DNA of 64,000 nt from Zelopaecilomyces penicillatus (Eukaryota > Ascomycota > Sordariomycetes > Hypocreales > Pseudodiploosporaceae). The stretch lies in contig VCCP01000005.1 in assembly GCA_005765155.1 (NCBI GenBank), positions 62,001-126,000 on the forward strand, in the 5' to 3' direction. Below, piece by piece: positions 1 to 14,612 of the stretch (position 1 is the first letter of the stretch; each line of letters begins with the position of its first letter). Under the pieces are notes generated by a model that saw nothing but the letters and a program-made list of their open reading frames with translations, was not told where the DNA came from and ran no database searches. Position numbers and translations under genes: made by a program.

Positions 1-360
1 CAGAGATAATGGGGAAGGGTGTAAGTTGTCGATGGAGTTGTGGCGGCGACCAGGGGGGGAGGGGGGTAAAGGGGGGTGGCAGGAAGACATTTCTGGGGCC
101 ACAGGGATGAAGCATCCTGGCCAGGGTCTCGAGGTACCTCGAGAGCGACATCCACGGTAGAGGGTAGAAAGGTGGGCGAGTCTTTGGGATAGGAAGAGAG
201 AGAGATCGACACAGCGATTGGCTGCAAGACGCCATCATGATTGCTCCTCCCCAGTTTTACATACTGCACTCCAGAACACCGGCAATTGAACAGGCACAGT
301 GCGATGGGCAAGGTCGCAGCCATCGCCGACCTATTTCGATTCCGCTGCGTGGGGAACAAG

Positions 361-385
361 GGAGAGAGAGAGAAAGAGAGAGAGT
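361..385. repeat. GA-rich microsatellite
   Basis: Imperfect (GA)n run interrupted by single A insertions. It lies in non-coding DNA. Confidence 0.8.
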
Positions 386-3300
386 GAAGCGGAGGAAGCC
401 CGAGAAAGAAAGCGGCGATATGGGCCCGGTTGAGTTGTTCACGGTGGCACTGCGCAGCCGCTCACTGCCATCTCTTGATACACCTAATTATGAATAATAG
501 GAAGACATAGAAAAAGGTTTCCGCTTGTACGGGAGCCGGCGGATAGCTATGATCCGAAAGCAGGAACCACCAGCAGCATTCATTCATACAATTCCGTACC
601 TACAGTAGGTCGCAGAGCTACGGCTGTCCGCAATCCACATGGAAAAGAGGGGCGTTTTGCTCTCTCTCGGGACTAAAGGGAGCCAAGAGCAAGCATTCGA
701 GAGAAAGCCAACTTCAACTATGTTCGATAGTGATAGTGTGAGAGCGAGTAAGTGAGAGAGAGTAGCTTAGGTGTATGTAAGAGTGTGTGAGTGAGCATCA
801 GCCAGCCCGTGGGTCTAACCAGGAACCGGATATGCATCTTCTGGGCTTCTCACAAGCCACTAAGCCGTTCCAGGACAAAGACGTGCCTCTGCAGGGTGAC
901 CCTGCGAGGAGACGCACATTGGGAATTTGGGGGGAGACGGACAAAGACAGAGAGACTGGCAGAATAAAATCCGAAAGCGAGTAGGGAAAGTCAAGCCAAG
1001 GGTGTGGGAGGAAAGGCGGGAAGGGGGGGCGTGATAATGGCGATGGCGGTGGCAGCGGTGGTGGTGGTCGCTGGGATTGCGGCTGCGGGGGTGGGTGGGT
1101 GTTGGGTGTGCGTATTCTGGTGTGTATGTAGGTGGTGTGCGAATTTGGGCCACAGTATGGCAGGGCTTGGGGAGACCCCCCCTTTCTCCACCACCCTGCC
1201 TACCTAGGGTAGAGGAACAGGGGGGCAAATAGCCCAATGTCGAGTGGCAGGTCGAGAGGCTAGCGGCTGGAAAACCCGTTGTCCGACAACTTGGGAAGCA
1301 CTGCGTGCAGTCTAGCCAGAACCGTGATGGTATTCTATTCTATTCTCTTTCTTCTGTTTTCTGTTACGGAGTATTTTGGATACTATTTTATTACTTCAAC
1401 TCAAACAGGAGGGCGCGCGCGCGTGTAGTCCGGGGCGGGGGCGTTTTGAACGGTGTGTCTAATATTACCGTAGGTATGGTAGGTAGGTAGACATCTCAAT
1501 TCAAGGCAGGCAGTGTAATCAATCTTTCCAATTTCACTTACTCGTAGAGATTCGCCATCTAATAGAAACCAATTCCCCTTGCGTTAAGTTGTACGTGGAC
1601 ACTTTAATTATACATCTGATGCCTTTCATTGGGCGGGTGTCCAGAGTGCCCCAGCACGTCTACAACGGTCATTACACCCTGGGCTAAGATCGCCTCGCTC
1701 ATCGTACAAGTCGTATTAAAAAACCTGTGTTAATGTACCATATAGCCTTGCCCCCCCATCGTCTTAATTGCCCGCCCGCTATATATCTTGGGTATAATCG
1801 TTTCCATCTAATGTACCCCGTACTTTGTCCAATGTGGGTAGGTCGTTAGTCTACCTCATGTATAATAGCCAATATGTATGTTCTCTGTCCTCGTGCTGTG
1901 CAAAAAAAATCCAAACCTCAAGTACCCGTTATAGGTAATAAACGGCCGCCCGACGTTTCGCAACCGAGGTCGACACTTTCACTTGGTTATCGACCTACCT
2001 ACTTCAGTGACGTACAGTAATAACTCAACGCCGGAAACGAAATATAATTACAAGGGCCAACCTCTTATTACCCTATCCATCTTCCATTATTATTACCTAC
2101 AGTATTCCCGCCCACCAGCAAAGGAACCCGTTGCCTCCAGGGCCGTGAAAGCCGGCCAGTCCGCGGGGTTCACGGGAGCGGAGCAGGCAAGCTTCAAGGA
2201 CGGGCTCGTACGGAGGGCCCGCAACTCCCCATTGTCGTGAGCGTTTCTTACTTTCCTTGCGCTGTGTGTGTCCGTCGTGCCGTCTGCTGGCGTGATGTTC
2301 TCTGGCCTGATCTGATGCTGTCCCGCTGGCCTGATGGGAGCCCCCTCTTGGCCCCGGTCCAGGGCACCCGAAAAGCGAAGCGGTCGATCTCCCCTCTGTA
2401 GCCTGGCCGCGGAACTCTCCGTCCAGGGCAAGTACTCCCCGTAGTTGTAAGTGTAGTTGTGGTAACAGCAAATGGTACACCCATCCTTGGCACAGCAATG
2501 ACGCTGCCCAGAGCCCGTTGCCGGAGGAAGAAGCCCTTGACTGAGCCTTTGCCAACCCCGTCCCGGCTGCGCGGGATGCCACGCCTACCAACCGACTCTC
2601 CCATCAAACCACCAACCATCTGCTAGTATTGTGCCTTACCTAATGCTCTGTCCTTCCAGTAGCTCCCCAGCAGCTTTCCAGCAGCGCACCCGCACGCCCC
2701 CCAGCCCGTTTTCGGCACATCGACTGGCCTTTTCCGTCGGCGCGGCGGGGCCTTGCTGTGGCTATCGCCGCCCGTCGCCGTTGGCTGGACTAAAACTGCT
2801 GCAACCACCGCGTTAGGTGTCCCAGCTAAACCTTCATCCTCCCTCCTCCTACACCACTACTATAGGTGTAATCAATCCTCTCAATGCTTCCCTCCGCCTC
2901 AAGTCATGAACCATGTCAGTGTGTTAATCCTTTCTCAGCGGCCGGCTCAGCCAGCCGTGGTACCCTTCTTCCCATCCTTCCCTCTCCTCACCCGCTGCCA
3001 GAGCCGCATGCCCGCCGTAGTCGCGGACCAACTGTGGCAGCTGAGCCTCCGTCGGCTCTCGTCCTCTCTCGGTATCCCGAGAAACACAGCATATTAATTA
3101 ACCTTTATAAGGGCCGTGGTACTACAGAGTAGTCAAGTTACACCCTTAACTAGTACGTTAGTTAGTTGGTTAAGCTACGCTACAGGCAGAGAGCGCGACA
3201 CTGCCGTCGTTGCAAGATAGAAATCTCCAGGTCGCAACACAAGCATCTTCCATCTTCCCCCCATGTCAGACAAGGGCACAGCAGGGACAGGCAATGCAAG

Positions 3301-6300
3301 GCAAAGGAAAAAAAGCCTTCGCCAGAGCGCCCCAATCTACGAATTGCCACACCAAAACGCACGAGAATGGCGTAGATGCGGCCGAAGAGCACACATGATG
3401 AAAGGCACATACATAGCCATAGTTGTTATAATCTCGTACGAGAATGGAGTTAGCTTGGGGTCGGCCCTCCTCGTCTGCATGCTCCTCGTAGATGGTAATA
3501 ATACTAATAACATGTCGCCGCTGCATGCATATGTGCCACCTCCGCTTCCATACTGGACGTACATGTAATTATGGACCGTCGGTCGGTCGCCCACCCATCT
3601 TGTTTTATTACGCAACCCGTTGGGGGACGTGCCAGGTCGGTAATAACCCTAAAACAACACTGACTGGGTCACTTGGAGGCCCAACTGAGGGATGTGCAGC
3701 TGAATGATGGCCCATCTTGTTCTCATATTGGCCTCAGAACGGAAGTGTGTGGTGTGTGGATGCCTGGGGCTTGATGAAAATGTGTGTGGAGAAAGAATTG
3801 CCTACTTGCACCCGACCCAGAACCAGAACATCTCGTGTTTCAAGCGAGCCAGCCATCGTCTGTCTGGCTTCGACCATGGCAAGATGGCTTTCTTCATTTA
3901 CTCTCGTCTGCACAGAAGAGGTAAATTGCCTATATGATCCCGCTCTCGGCCGCCTCGATAAAAAAAATATATGCAACGTTTCGTAAACCCAGTGGGTGCT
4001 TTTTTGCGTGTTGTTTTATCAATCTCCTTCCTCGTAAAAATAAAATAAAAAAGACATTGATGGAATGATCTTGGAAATTCATTCGCCTTGGCTTCTTACA
4101 CCCGATATGTCGGAACACGCTAATGGCTTCCTCTGACCTTTGATCCTGTTTTGGATCAGCCGCGTAAAGCTGAGCTGGTGGCAATGCCAGACCTAAACGT
4201 GTCAGCCAATGATGAAATTGCCATTGTTTCTGTGCCACATCTCCTGTGTCACTTTGTAAAGCCCCGTTTTTTTTTCTCTCCATAACTGCTGCCTTGCCAA
4301 GCCACGGTGTTGACGGAAATGCTCCCAACTAATAAAAAGAGCATGAGATGCTGGCGTTGGAGCCAAAAGATGAGACTTGAAATGCAGCTACCGACAAAGT
4401 TCTGACAACCAAAACGTACTATGTGTAGAGGAACCATGACGGATGATACTGACATCTACTCCGTACTGTGTAAGAGAATCTCAAATCAGGTTTGTCGACA
4501 CTAAAGCAATGCCCTGACAGTATTGTACGTACATCTGGCGGATAACTGTCACCAATGTCAGGCCAAAATTAGATCGATGACGTGAGAACAAAGTAGCCAT
4601 CTAGGCCTGTCAAGCTAGCTATATGGTACCAGAGTTACACCTAGTAATAGTAGTCTGTCCAGGCCTGGCCAAGATACCCATAGCAATTACACACAGCATT
4701 TTGGCTCCCTGTGCCCTGGTCCAAAGTCGTCTGGCCTGAATCCTGGGCCCCATGTCGTTTTCGGCTGTGAGCCACCCTATCTAGTCGTAATCAGTATTAG
4801 TGTTATTACTTCGTATGGACTTGGTAGGAGTGCGGTAGTACGAATAGTACTTACTGACAGCAGGGCTTTGCATCCCTAGGGCCATTCTCATTGCCAAATT
4901 GCCAACCACTCGGCGGCAGAAGCGATCTGTCAAATTGACTTGCTGCTGTGTTGCAGTAGCAGGCTAATCGCTCCGATGCTACGTGGAAGAAGTCAAGCTG
5001 GCTGCCCATATCGCCGGTTGTTGTGGTGGGAGATCAAGTGGCCCAAAGGTGACAGATCCTGGCGCTTGATAAGCAACAACGCCCATTCTCTGCAGGTCTA
5101 CATTATCACCCACCACTAGCAGGCAGTGTATTAGCCACTGAACAGGTGATGCCATTTGCATTGATTCATATGAGACTTGCAAATTACACTTCAACGACCA
5201 CTTAGTGCGGCCGCAACGGTGCGCGGCGCCTAGGCCAAGCAGGCTAGAAATTTCGCGAACACGGCGCTGACTGACTGACTGACTCTGCAAGAAGTGAGTT
5301 TGTCCATTGTTTGATTCACGTTCAAATCGTCGGACCGGCAGCCCGTCGGGAATTTGCAAAGTGTGGTGTGCTGGAATCGCTAGCAAATCCGACAAAAACA
5401 GCCTGGCCTGGTGCTTGTCCAGGGGAAACCCCTGCACAGCCAGGTTGCACGATCTTCATCTAGTCCCATCAGTGGCATCTAGCCCTTGCTAGGATGCGAT
5501 TCCCCAACGTGACCGTTGAAGCTCTGGCTAGTAATAATTTCGGGAGAAATTTTCGCCTGTTGGGTTGGTGCTGGGCATCTAATTACCAAGTTGGCAGTTC
5601 TGGCATGCCTGCATACAACTAATAGCGGTTTTTGCTGATAAGCATCCACTTGGACTATGTAGGTAGTTGTAGTTGGCTGTGTGAATGTATGTACTGCAGG
5701 TTCATATGAGGACAATCTGCGCGAGAGAGCACAGACAGCATCCAGACACGCTGCCCCCACCGATAGAGACGCCCACTGTTATGCGACCGCTGCTAGTGCT
5801 CCTCGGTGCAAAACAATGAGAAACATCGGCGAGCACGAATTACAGATAGTTTGCCAGTGGTTGTATGAGCGTCATAGCCTATGAATCACAGTTGTAGGTG
5901 CAGTGTGCTGAACGTGGCAGGTCAATCCATCAATCTCGTCTGGTTCGGTAGTTGCGTTTCATTCCTTTCCGCTAACAAGTTCACTGTGGCTGAGAGGTTG
6001 GCCGACGAGGAGATAAGTCATTAGGCTATAGCTATAGCTGTCTGGGCATTATCATTTCAATCGGCAATATGAACATCCCATCCAGAGTTGACGATGCCCT
6101 GTGCGGTGCTGTCCGGCTACCGGCCGTGAGCCCAAGCTTTGAGCCGACCCGATTTGACGGCTTGCCAACGGTAAGTCAGCCGGCAGTCGAATTGAACGTC
6201 AAAAAGGAGAAGTTGCAGGTGCCTGGTGAAGGCTTGTCATAGACATGGCCTCCCAAGGCACGCCATGTAACCCAATACCTGGCAATCCCCAGCAACCCGC

Positions 6301-7470
6301 TCACGATGTCACGTGAATCCAGCATGTAGCGGGCGACTGGTGCGGCTGTCGATCATCGAGGTGAGGGTGGGGAGTGCTAAGGACCACAATCCATTGCTAT
6401 ACAATGTGGAAATATTGCATTAGAACCCGGAATCTGGCCGTCCCACGGAACCAGCTTTTCCCGTCTGGGCCTCCATTCACAGCCCCTGGCGATGGAGTCG
6501 GCCGTAAGGGTGCGGGCCTAGAATAGAGTGAGTGAGCGACACCCAGAGCCCCAGAGCACGCACACGGCAGTTGTCAACATGCGCATCAGCGTCTGGTTCG
6601 CACGCAAGCTAATGAACCTGTCTACACCTTGGACATGCGCATGAATGTCGGGAAGTGAAGAAGAAAGTGGCCATGAACCACTCTCGCGCAGCACGGACGG
6701 ATGTGAAAACTGAACTGGTCTTCACCGCTTTGTGGCTGAGGGCTGGGATGTCGAAATCAATCTCTCGTGATGGTGATACTGGGGGGCTTGTCGTGGACCA
6801 TTTGCTCCTATTGACTGACCTGATGACTGGCATGATGGCCGATTGGATTGAGTATTAGTTGGCATAATGTTTGGATGCGCGATTTGTTCCATCTGCATAC
6901 TTGACTTTTATCACATCTTGAAACATATGCAACTGTAATGTACGTGCCTCGTGGCAGAAGGTTGGTCGGTCTAGTTGCCTTTCAGGTCATAAAATGTCGA
7001 CGCTTGCCCACTTGACCGCCTCTCCAAGTCCAGTGTGGGTTAAGCGTCTCCCCAAGGCAGATGCCGTCTGCAGCATTGCCACCCTTTGCTACCCATGCTC
7101 AGTGATGATTTGGGTCTGAATTGGTGTTTATCAGCCGATAGTATTTGTTTCGAGCATGCATCCAGAGCACGGAGCTCAAACAAGCCGTCTCGTGGGGACG
7201 AAATAGTCGCAACCCCGCGCGTGCCATTATTAGCAGCGACACATGGCAAGTCGGCTCTATCCTGCCGTAGCGTCATGACTGATCCAGCATTCAATTTTAC
7301 CATGTACACCTGATAGCCTGTATTAGCGGCATGTTGCATCCGTACATTAGTAGTACACTGGGAGTCACACGTCTTTCATCGTCTCCAAGCATCGTGGGGC
7401 TTGGCCTTGTCCCGAGAAATCAAGATGGCAGAGATTGTGTGCTGAAGGTTTGAGCTTTGCCTATGCCATG

Positions 7471-7490
7471 CCTTGCCTTGCCTTGCCTTG
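7471..7490. repeat. CCTTG pentanucleotide repeat
   Basis: Four perfect CCTTG units, followed by a diverged CCCTG unit. Confidence 0.85.
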
Positions 7491-10453
7491 CCCTGCGTAG
7501 ACGGTCCGAAGGAACCGATCAGGCGAGCAGGGTCGGACACGGACCGGATCGGCCACCAACAGCCAAGGCGGGCGTTTCAAGGGGGGGTGTAGATCCCCAA
7601 TAAAAAACGAAGCCGCCACGGCGCGTGAGGTCACTCTCCCAACGAGCTTTGTTGGTTGTCTGGTTGGTGAAGAAGAAGATGAAGAAGGTTATGATGATGA
7701 TGATCTCGGTGGCTGTCGCTCTGTCCGAGACGCCACGATGTTTGGGACGATGAGATTAATCTTCTGGAAGCCGCGGTGGAAGTGATCCGATGACCGTGGC
7801 GTCGTTTGCAATTTGCTTTGTTGTTTGATGACACGGCCATGTTATTTCGCCGAGACGTGATATTGGTGCAATTTCAGTTCTTGGGAGACGATGCTTGCGG
7901 CAATACTGGATGTGTGATTCATTAGCTGCTGCACAGAATCAACTGCGGGTGACCTGCCAACCTGCCCTACGAGGCGACAACTCAATAGAGAGAGTTGGTA
8001 CATAGCGCTTGCCTGTAAAAGTGCTGGGGTGAATGTGCTCGTACGAGTTGGGAAGGCACTGGACGTGCGCAGTATACTGCATGCAGTAGATTGGTACCGA
8101 AAGCGGCTTAGTTGACGACTTGAACAGGGGCAGACGGGGCAACACCCACGTCACTTTCTCAGTCGCCAGTTCCTCGTCCTCGTCTGGACGGCAACGATGG
8201 GCAATACTGGGGAGGAACCAACTTTACTACTTGTTTTTGCTACGTACCTTCCCTACCATATGTGAGAATGTATGAACGCTGGTACCCTTGAGACTCTTCT
8301 CAATCCCCAAATCTCTCGTACATTTCTCATACCTTTCTTTGCATGTGTACATTGATTGCATGCGTCTACCCGCATATAAGTTGACAACTGATCTTTTAGA
8401 TGCACGATAACGCAAGCAATCTAATCTTTCAATTCAAAGACATTTCCGGCATCAGAGTGCTGGGATGCCAATCCCCAACGGCGTTTATAAACGCAACTCA
8501 TTAATACACCAAAAAACCAATTGTTGCTCACTGTACGATGATGTGCGATTGGCCCATGCATGGCGCGGCTACCTGGGCTGTTGCGATGGGACAAAGATTG
8601 CGAATTTAATTACTACCTACTTACTGTGCGTATACACACAAGAGTCGGCGGCAGTAGAGCTTAACAACACTCGTGTCTGTCCGTTTCTACTTTACTGTCC
8701 ACTACCTAATTACATACTGCGCCTTAAGAATTTGCGACATATACCCTACTCGATGCAACCCAAACACGAGGGTATATCACGGTTGTGCTATATGTATACC
8801 GCGGGTGGTTGGCTAATTGCACCACCCCCTCCCTCCCAGGTTTCTGGACAAAGTACAAAGAAAGAAGTATCCAGCTCATTCATCCAGTGGTGGTAAACGG
8901 CTCTAATCTATCGATGTGCGCCCTATGGCCGACGGCACCTTGCGCTTTTCTTCCCACCCCTCGTCAGCTTGGCCCCATCACCGAGCTTGCTTGCTGCGCA
9001 TCGATTTGCGTGCCTGGATCTGTAAAACATGCAAGCTCCAGGCACGCTGACCATATGGCTTACATGACCCGTGAAGGTGAGAGCGGCATTTCATACACCT
9101 AAGCTAATCAACGCTCTGCAACCGAGGAGGATGGAGCCCACCCGAGCCACCACGACTATTCGAGAAGGGTTCGCCCGCGACCGGCGCTTCCCCTTTGAGG
9201 CCGTTCGTCCGTTTCCCCGCGTGGCCATAGCAGCACAACCCTGGGTGTGCGAAGCTTGTTGTGTTCCCACTGCTGTTGGAGGGCTGGAGGGGGCAGTGCG
9301 CCACCAGACTCGAATAGTAAGAGAGCTCTGACCCAAACCCTTTTCCGTGGCCCTATCCGGCCGGCTATAAGCAACGAGATAGGTGTACGTATGTACAGAT
9401 GCTAACTTGTCCCGGGCCGGCGATGATCACAGCTCTATCTCTCACACAATCGTGCAGGCAACAGCTGAACAAGGCAACAGCATAAAGCTGTCAGGCAGTC
9501 CCGAAGCTGTTCGAAATTCATGCAAAGCGTGTTGCAGAGCAGCGTCAATTTGTCACTCCTCGTAGCCGCATCACTAGCATCCAGTCTCCTACTGGCTGTG
9601 CCTTCTTTTTACTCTACGTAATAACTGGTTTTGCAGGCCACGGGCACAGACGGACGGCGCGGTAGTTGTGCTGCCAGCAAAATCGCATGTCTTTACACAA
9701 CACACATGACAGAGTTGCATCGCATCGCATGGCATTGCAATTCTGTTCAGAGACACGCCTAAGCCAATGATGTTGCGTACCTGCTTGTAAGTGGGGAAAA
9801 AGCATGTTGCATCGTCTATCCTGTTTTTGCTGCCGCTCAAACTCGTGGCCCCCCACATAGCATATCACGACATTCATCGTCGTAGGATTCCAGACTTGCC
9901 CCAGCGGAGAGGGCCGACGGGCAGATCCCAGGGAGGATGCAACCCGCAGGGCAATCATGGCGGCCTCTGGTTGGGGATGCCCTCCCGCATAGCATCATTG
10001 TTTGGGTACTCGTATGTGGGTGCGTACGCACACCTTGTATCTCGCACATCGTTGAACTTGGTATAGCAGAATGCAGCCCAGTGGACATCGTGTTGTAGAG
10101 TGGTGGACGAAAAGGTACGGGGTGCATCATCACACATGGACGCTGCGTACTACTTTACTACTGTGGCTTTCACGCACGTCCTTATACCCTTCGCCAACCA
10201 ACCACGCGAGTCGAGACCTTGTCAACCACACTCTTCCTAGCCAGCGATCAAGTGTGATTGAGTCCCCCGTTTTTGGCCTTGGCTGTACATAATTAGTAGC
10301 TATAACGGGGGGGCTGGTAAGCATCCATCATGGCCTGCCATGTTGATCGCCTGACGGTCCCCTGCAGCAACGAAGCTGCTCGACTGCTTCAGGATTGACA
10401 AGGGAAGGGAACTTGACACTGCAGAACACACACAAGTGGCGTGATGCTCGCTT

Positions 10454-10467
10454 CCCCCCCCCCCCCC
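10454..10467. repeat. C homopolymer, 14 nt
   Basis: Uninterrupted run of C in non-coding sequence, followed by further C/T-rich bases. Confidence 0.85.
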
Positions 10468-12375
10468 TCCCCTCTCGCTAGGGCTGTGAAAGAGAAAGTG
10501 AGCCCTTGGAAATGTCTGGCCCCAAGTAGTAGTAGTATGTATGAGGCAGTGGCCCACTTGGGGAGATGAAGAACTAGCTGATAATAAGCCATCAAATACC
10601 CAAAGTAGACGTTGGCCAGCCACACATCACTCGCCACCTCAACAGCTTTTAAGAGGAGGGGAGGGAAAAGGGAGGGGGGCTGGATGTGAGTCGGTTAACC
10701 GTTAGCCTCGTGCTTTGGAGCGAGTCGTTGTGCCCTGACTCTAGAGACAAGTGCGTTGCTAGGCATTAATCTACCTAGAGGGGCGAGTCAAATCGCACAG
10801 CAGTGTTGGCCCGCACATCAAACCCCGTCCCATTTTCCCCCGGACTGACAAGCCGTCGGCCGGCCCAGTGCCCGCGTTTTTTCAAGGTGGGCTCGGTTCC
10901 GCACTCCCGATGCGCATCAAATCAACACAGCTTTCTCCGGCCTGTGGACGTGACGGCCGCCACACCGAGGCTGCCTTAGTCCCACAGCCTCGCTGCTTGC
11001 TACTTGTATTACAGTATGTTGCTTGCCTATCTCCATGGGCTAGATTTCTCGGCCGCCCATGTCCCGCATACTAAAAACAAAAAAAAACTTGATGGATGGT
11101 CTTGTTTTTGGAATAGTTTGAGCATGCACACATCGAGCATCGGGCGGCGGTGAATCCTTTCATCTCACCTTTATTGTCCTACCCCATATAATAATATCGC
11201 CCAGTGGGATTCTGGGGTAACATGGTGATTCTCAAGTTACACCAAAGGAGGCAACACGGAGAACCTCTCGATTTCCACCAATTAATATCTCTTTCCGTTT
11301 TCAGAATGTTCTTGCTTGCTACATCGACAGCGCTACCAAGAAAGGAAATTCCTGGCAGGCCTCTTGGATTTTTGCATGATTGGCAATAGTTTACTTTACG
11401 GGCTATCCCTTTCTGGCTGTCTTCTTGAAGTATTTTGGTCGTCGTTTAGCTGATCTATCTCATATATAGGCACATTCAATATTATTCTTCGTGCTGGGGT
11501 GGTTGAACATCAATTTTCCCCAACCCTAGAATTTCACCACGCCAGCCCAAAAATCACTCACTCACTTTATCGTTACCACCACCACCAGCACGGCTAGCTC
11601 AATCACACAGCACGACATATCGTTATCGTTATTGCAGATTTTTTTTTTATCAAAGTGCTGCATCAGTCAGGGGTTTACATATGTATAAGACAGTCTCTGT
11701 TATAGACTCGGCTAGGAACTGGAGGGTGGGAGGAGGTGGGGAAAATCGCGCGATATCTCCGCCGTCCGCCATCCTGCCATCCGTTTAACAACGTGTGTGT
11801 ATTGAGTGACAAGAAAGAATAGCTGCAAGATGCAAACAACGTGATTCGTCAAAAAACCAGTAGACAGCATCCCCAAACTCGAAACAGTGGTCCAGGCGTC
11901 TGTGTGGTCGCCACGTGCTGAGCTTCTGCAGGGGAGGGAGGCACACCAGAACTCAGAAAAGCACAGCGATGAGAGGCTTCCCCCCCCCTCCCCGTCCGCC
12001 GATACTACCATGTTACACCATCAAGTTTGTGTATCCCTAACATATCCTCGTTATGGGTGTGGGAATGAGGGGCGCGAGTGTGTGGCAAGCAAAACACCTT
12101 TTTGGAATTGTCTGTGTCACGGAAAGCATTGACCAATTCCATTTCTACACTTAGTTGGAGGTTGTCAATCCGAATGTAGCCAGTTCACGGACATCAAAGG
12201 ATGCTGCACCAATTCTACTTTGTATAGTACTACATAGGTAATGTACGTACATCTTTGGCGAGAAGCTAGCCTACAGTATTACTACATCATATCGTGGGGC
12301 AATACTACCAGGTTTCAACCAACTCATCTCTCAACCCAGCATTTTACCTATCTACCTAGTAGTCTACCTAGTTGC

Positions 12376-12402
12376 CACACACACGCACACACACACACAC
12401 AC
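12376..12402. repeat. CA microsatellite
   Basis: (CA)n tract with one G interruption, in non-coding DNA. Confidence 0.9.
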
Positions 12403-13483
12403 CCCGCTTGACAGCTTCGGTTACCGCATTACCGACAGCAGCGTGCAGTCTGTAGTTGTATGAGTTGTTATTATAGTAGAGAGGGGAGGTGTGGTGTAAT
12501 TTAGCACAGTTAGTATTCGTGTACATACACCTCGTGTACACCCACGGATCCTCGAGCGGCCCCCTCCGGAGCCACGTTTCTGACATGATGTGCGTTGCAC
12601 ACAAACAGGGTAGTAGTCCGTATTTGTTTGGAGCGACTGTCTTTTTTTGACTGCGTAACTGACCAAGTAGGAAATACCCCCCAACTGTGCCAACCCCGAT
12701 TCGACGTGTGGGGTTGCCCTGCTCCCCCAGCCCAGGCACGGCAAATCGATTTTATCTGTTCCTGTCCGGATTACAATAAATATTCTCCGCTGATAACCCC
12801 TCATCGTGGATTTCGCTTGGCCCCAGCCCGCCCATCCACTGTGTGTCTGTTAATATGCGGCACTGTTGGCCCCGGAGGATTTACGATTGTATCTCGGCAG
12901 GTTAAAACAAAATCTCACTTTTTCCAAGGGGCTCAACTCAGCCCAGTTGATGGTTTGTTATCACAACTGCGTACATACGAAATGTAGTACTCTACTGTAG
13001 TATTCGACGGCACAGGTGGGACATTGGACGCCTGTTCAGGCACGATTCTTGAAAATTCCGCGTGCAGCGAGACATGCATTTCTTGGGGCCTTGGGGCTGA
13101 TGGAAAAAATCCTGCATGTTGAAAGCTCATTATCATTAGGCGAGACTAACTGCTATGGGTACAAAACATGTAAAAGCCCATTAACACACACCACCACCAT
13201 CACCACGACCTAATCCAAGTCCGCCAAGTGCGCTATCGTGGCTACGCAGGAAGTAGTTAGTAGGATAGTATTTCGTCTTCCTTCGTTTGCGGCTTTGCTA
13301 CGAGGTGTCATTGTCTACTGGAGGGGTGTGTGAGTGTTTACATCTCCCTCTAGGGGGGGGGAGGCAGGGAAACATTGTGTGTCTGCTGTGCAGCAGCCCT
13401 GAAACGAATCGTCGCGCCTGTGTGTTTTTTTGTGTGTGGTCCGCTCTCGTGCCTTATCAACCGGGCAAAAAGAGACAGTTGAA

Positions 13484-13509
13484 CAAGGAACAAGGAACAA
13501 GGAACAAGG
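13484..13509. repeat. AAGGAAC heptanucleotide repeat
   Basis: Just over three consecutive units of a 7-bp motif. Confidence 0.85.
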
Positions 13510-14592
13510 ACGCAAATGCCAATTAGTGTGGGGGGGAAACGTGATAACGTAACTTGGTTAGTCCGTCATCGATAGGGCTGTCGATTGGCCCTTATCAGGT
13601 CAACGTTTTTCAGGGGGGGGTTGGGGCCAAGGCTAAACCGAGGCTTTTCCAGCGTTGGAGCCAATTTCGTTTTGGTTTCTGGTAATTATTATTAGGCAAA
13701 ATAGAAGGATGCGATTTGAGTTTCTAGAAGCGCCGCATCAAAATTGGTGTCTCAATTTATTGACCTGAGTCAATGTACTACTACCCTGTAGAGTTGAATG
13801 GGCGACATGCCATTATTTTAAAACAGTTACTTTCGTCACCAACATCCAACAGGTATGGTGTATTGTATAGTATATCATCAATTCACACCTAGCAACGAAC
13901 GGAACAACGTCGCTGCCATTGCCCGAGATGACTCATCCATCATACAGCAAAGTCAATTGTGGCGTTTTCCCATGTCTCTTGTGCCACCTGTGCCACCTAC
14001 CTTTGTGTCCGACTCGTCAAGTGCAGTGGCTGAACTCTTGCTGACCCATTTCACCCCAAGTCACGAGCAGTTGCTCTGTGATCTTATGCATTCCCTCCAA
14101 TTCATCACAGTGCCTTGGATGCAACTAACTGACTGGCTGCTGCATACATCACATACATTCACCGCACTGGGCGGTTTTATTATACACATATTTTGATGTC
14201 TGTTCGCGGCTTGACAAGTCGGGCATAAGCAAAGCACGAGCAATCCACGAGTTTACCCGCCTGCAGCCGCCGTTGGGTCTTTTTAAGTCTCGCCCTCTGA
14301 ATCATGCCTGTGCATAGCTCCAGTGTCTCTCTTCTAGCTGTCTGGACCAGCCCTTTCTTTTTGCTTCCTCTCTTTCTTTCCTTTCTTTTTTGTTTGACTC
14401 ACCTTGTTGGTTCGTTGTTTGTTTGAGGCGTTTGGTTCCCAAAAATGATAGCGCGCGCGCCATTGACATGCCGGCATTGTAATCCCGTCACGTTGTTCGT
14501 GCTTCACTTGATTGGGTTGTATTTCCGAGTAACTAATACCGCGATTCTCGGCAGTTGGCCCAATGAGGAGTTTGCTGAAATCGTATCCTTTT

Positions 14593-14612
14593 CACACACA
14601 CACACACACACA
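14593..14612. repeat. CA microsatellite
   Basis: Ten perfect CA units. Confidence 0.9.

Larger units (their letters stand above)
1..9000. other. Gene-free stretch, left part
   Basis: I see no supportable gene on either strand. Open frames are short, often start at non-ATG codons, overlap each other on both strands and are low in complexity. The block at 2,090-2,620 is GC-rich and open in several frames at once, as expected from composition alone. Simple-sequence tracts are present, including a GA run near 361-385 and CCTTG units at 7471-7490. AGGTA/TACCT motifs occur, for example near 1471-1490 and 1990-2000. No tRNA or 5S rRNA pattern was recognised. The sequence is of mixed composition, unlike the AT-rich DNA left by repeat-induced point mutation. 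Confidence 0.6.

Noticed and set aside
860..1240. Minus-strand frames rich in His, Pro and Thr
   Set aside because: They are translations of low-complexity GGT/GTG-rich DNA on the opposite strand.
2093..2620. Three overlapping minus-strand frames and one plus-strand frame
   Set aside because: Several frames are open at once in GC-rich sequence, with no domain and no coherent splicing. This fits composition, not coding.
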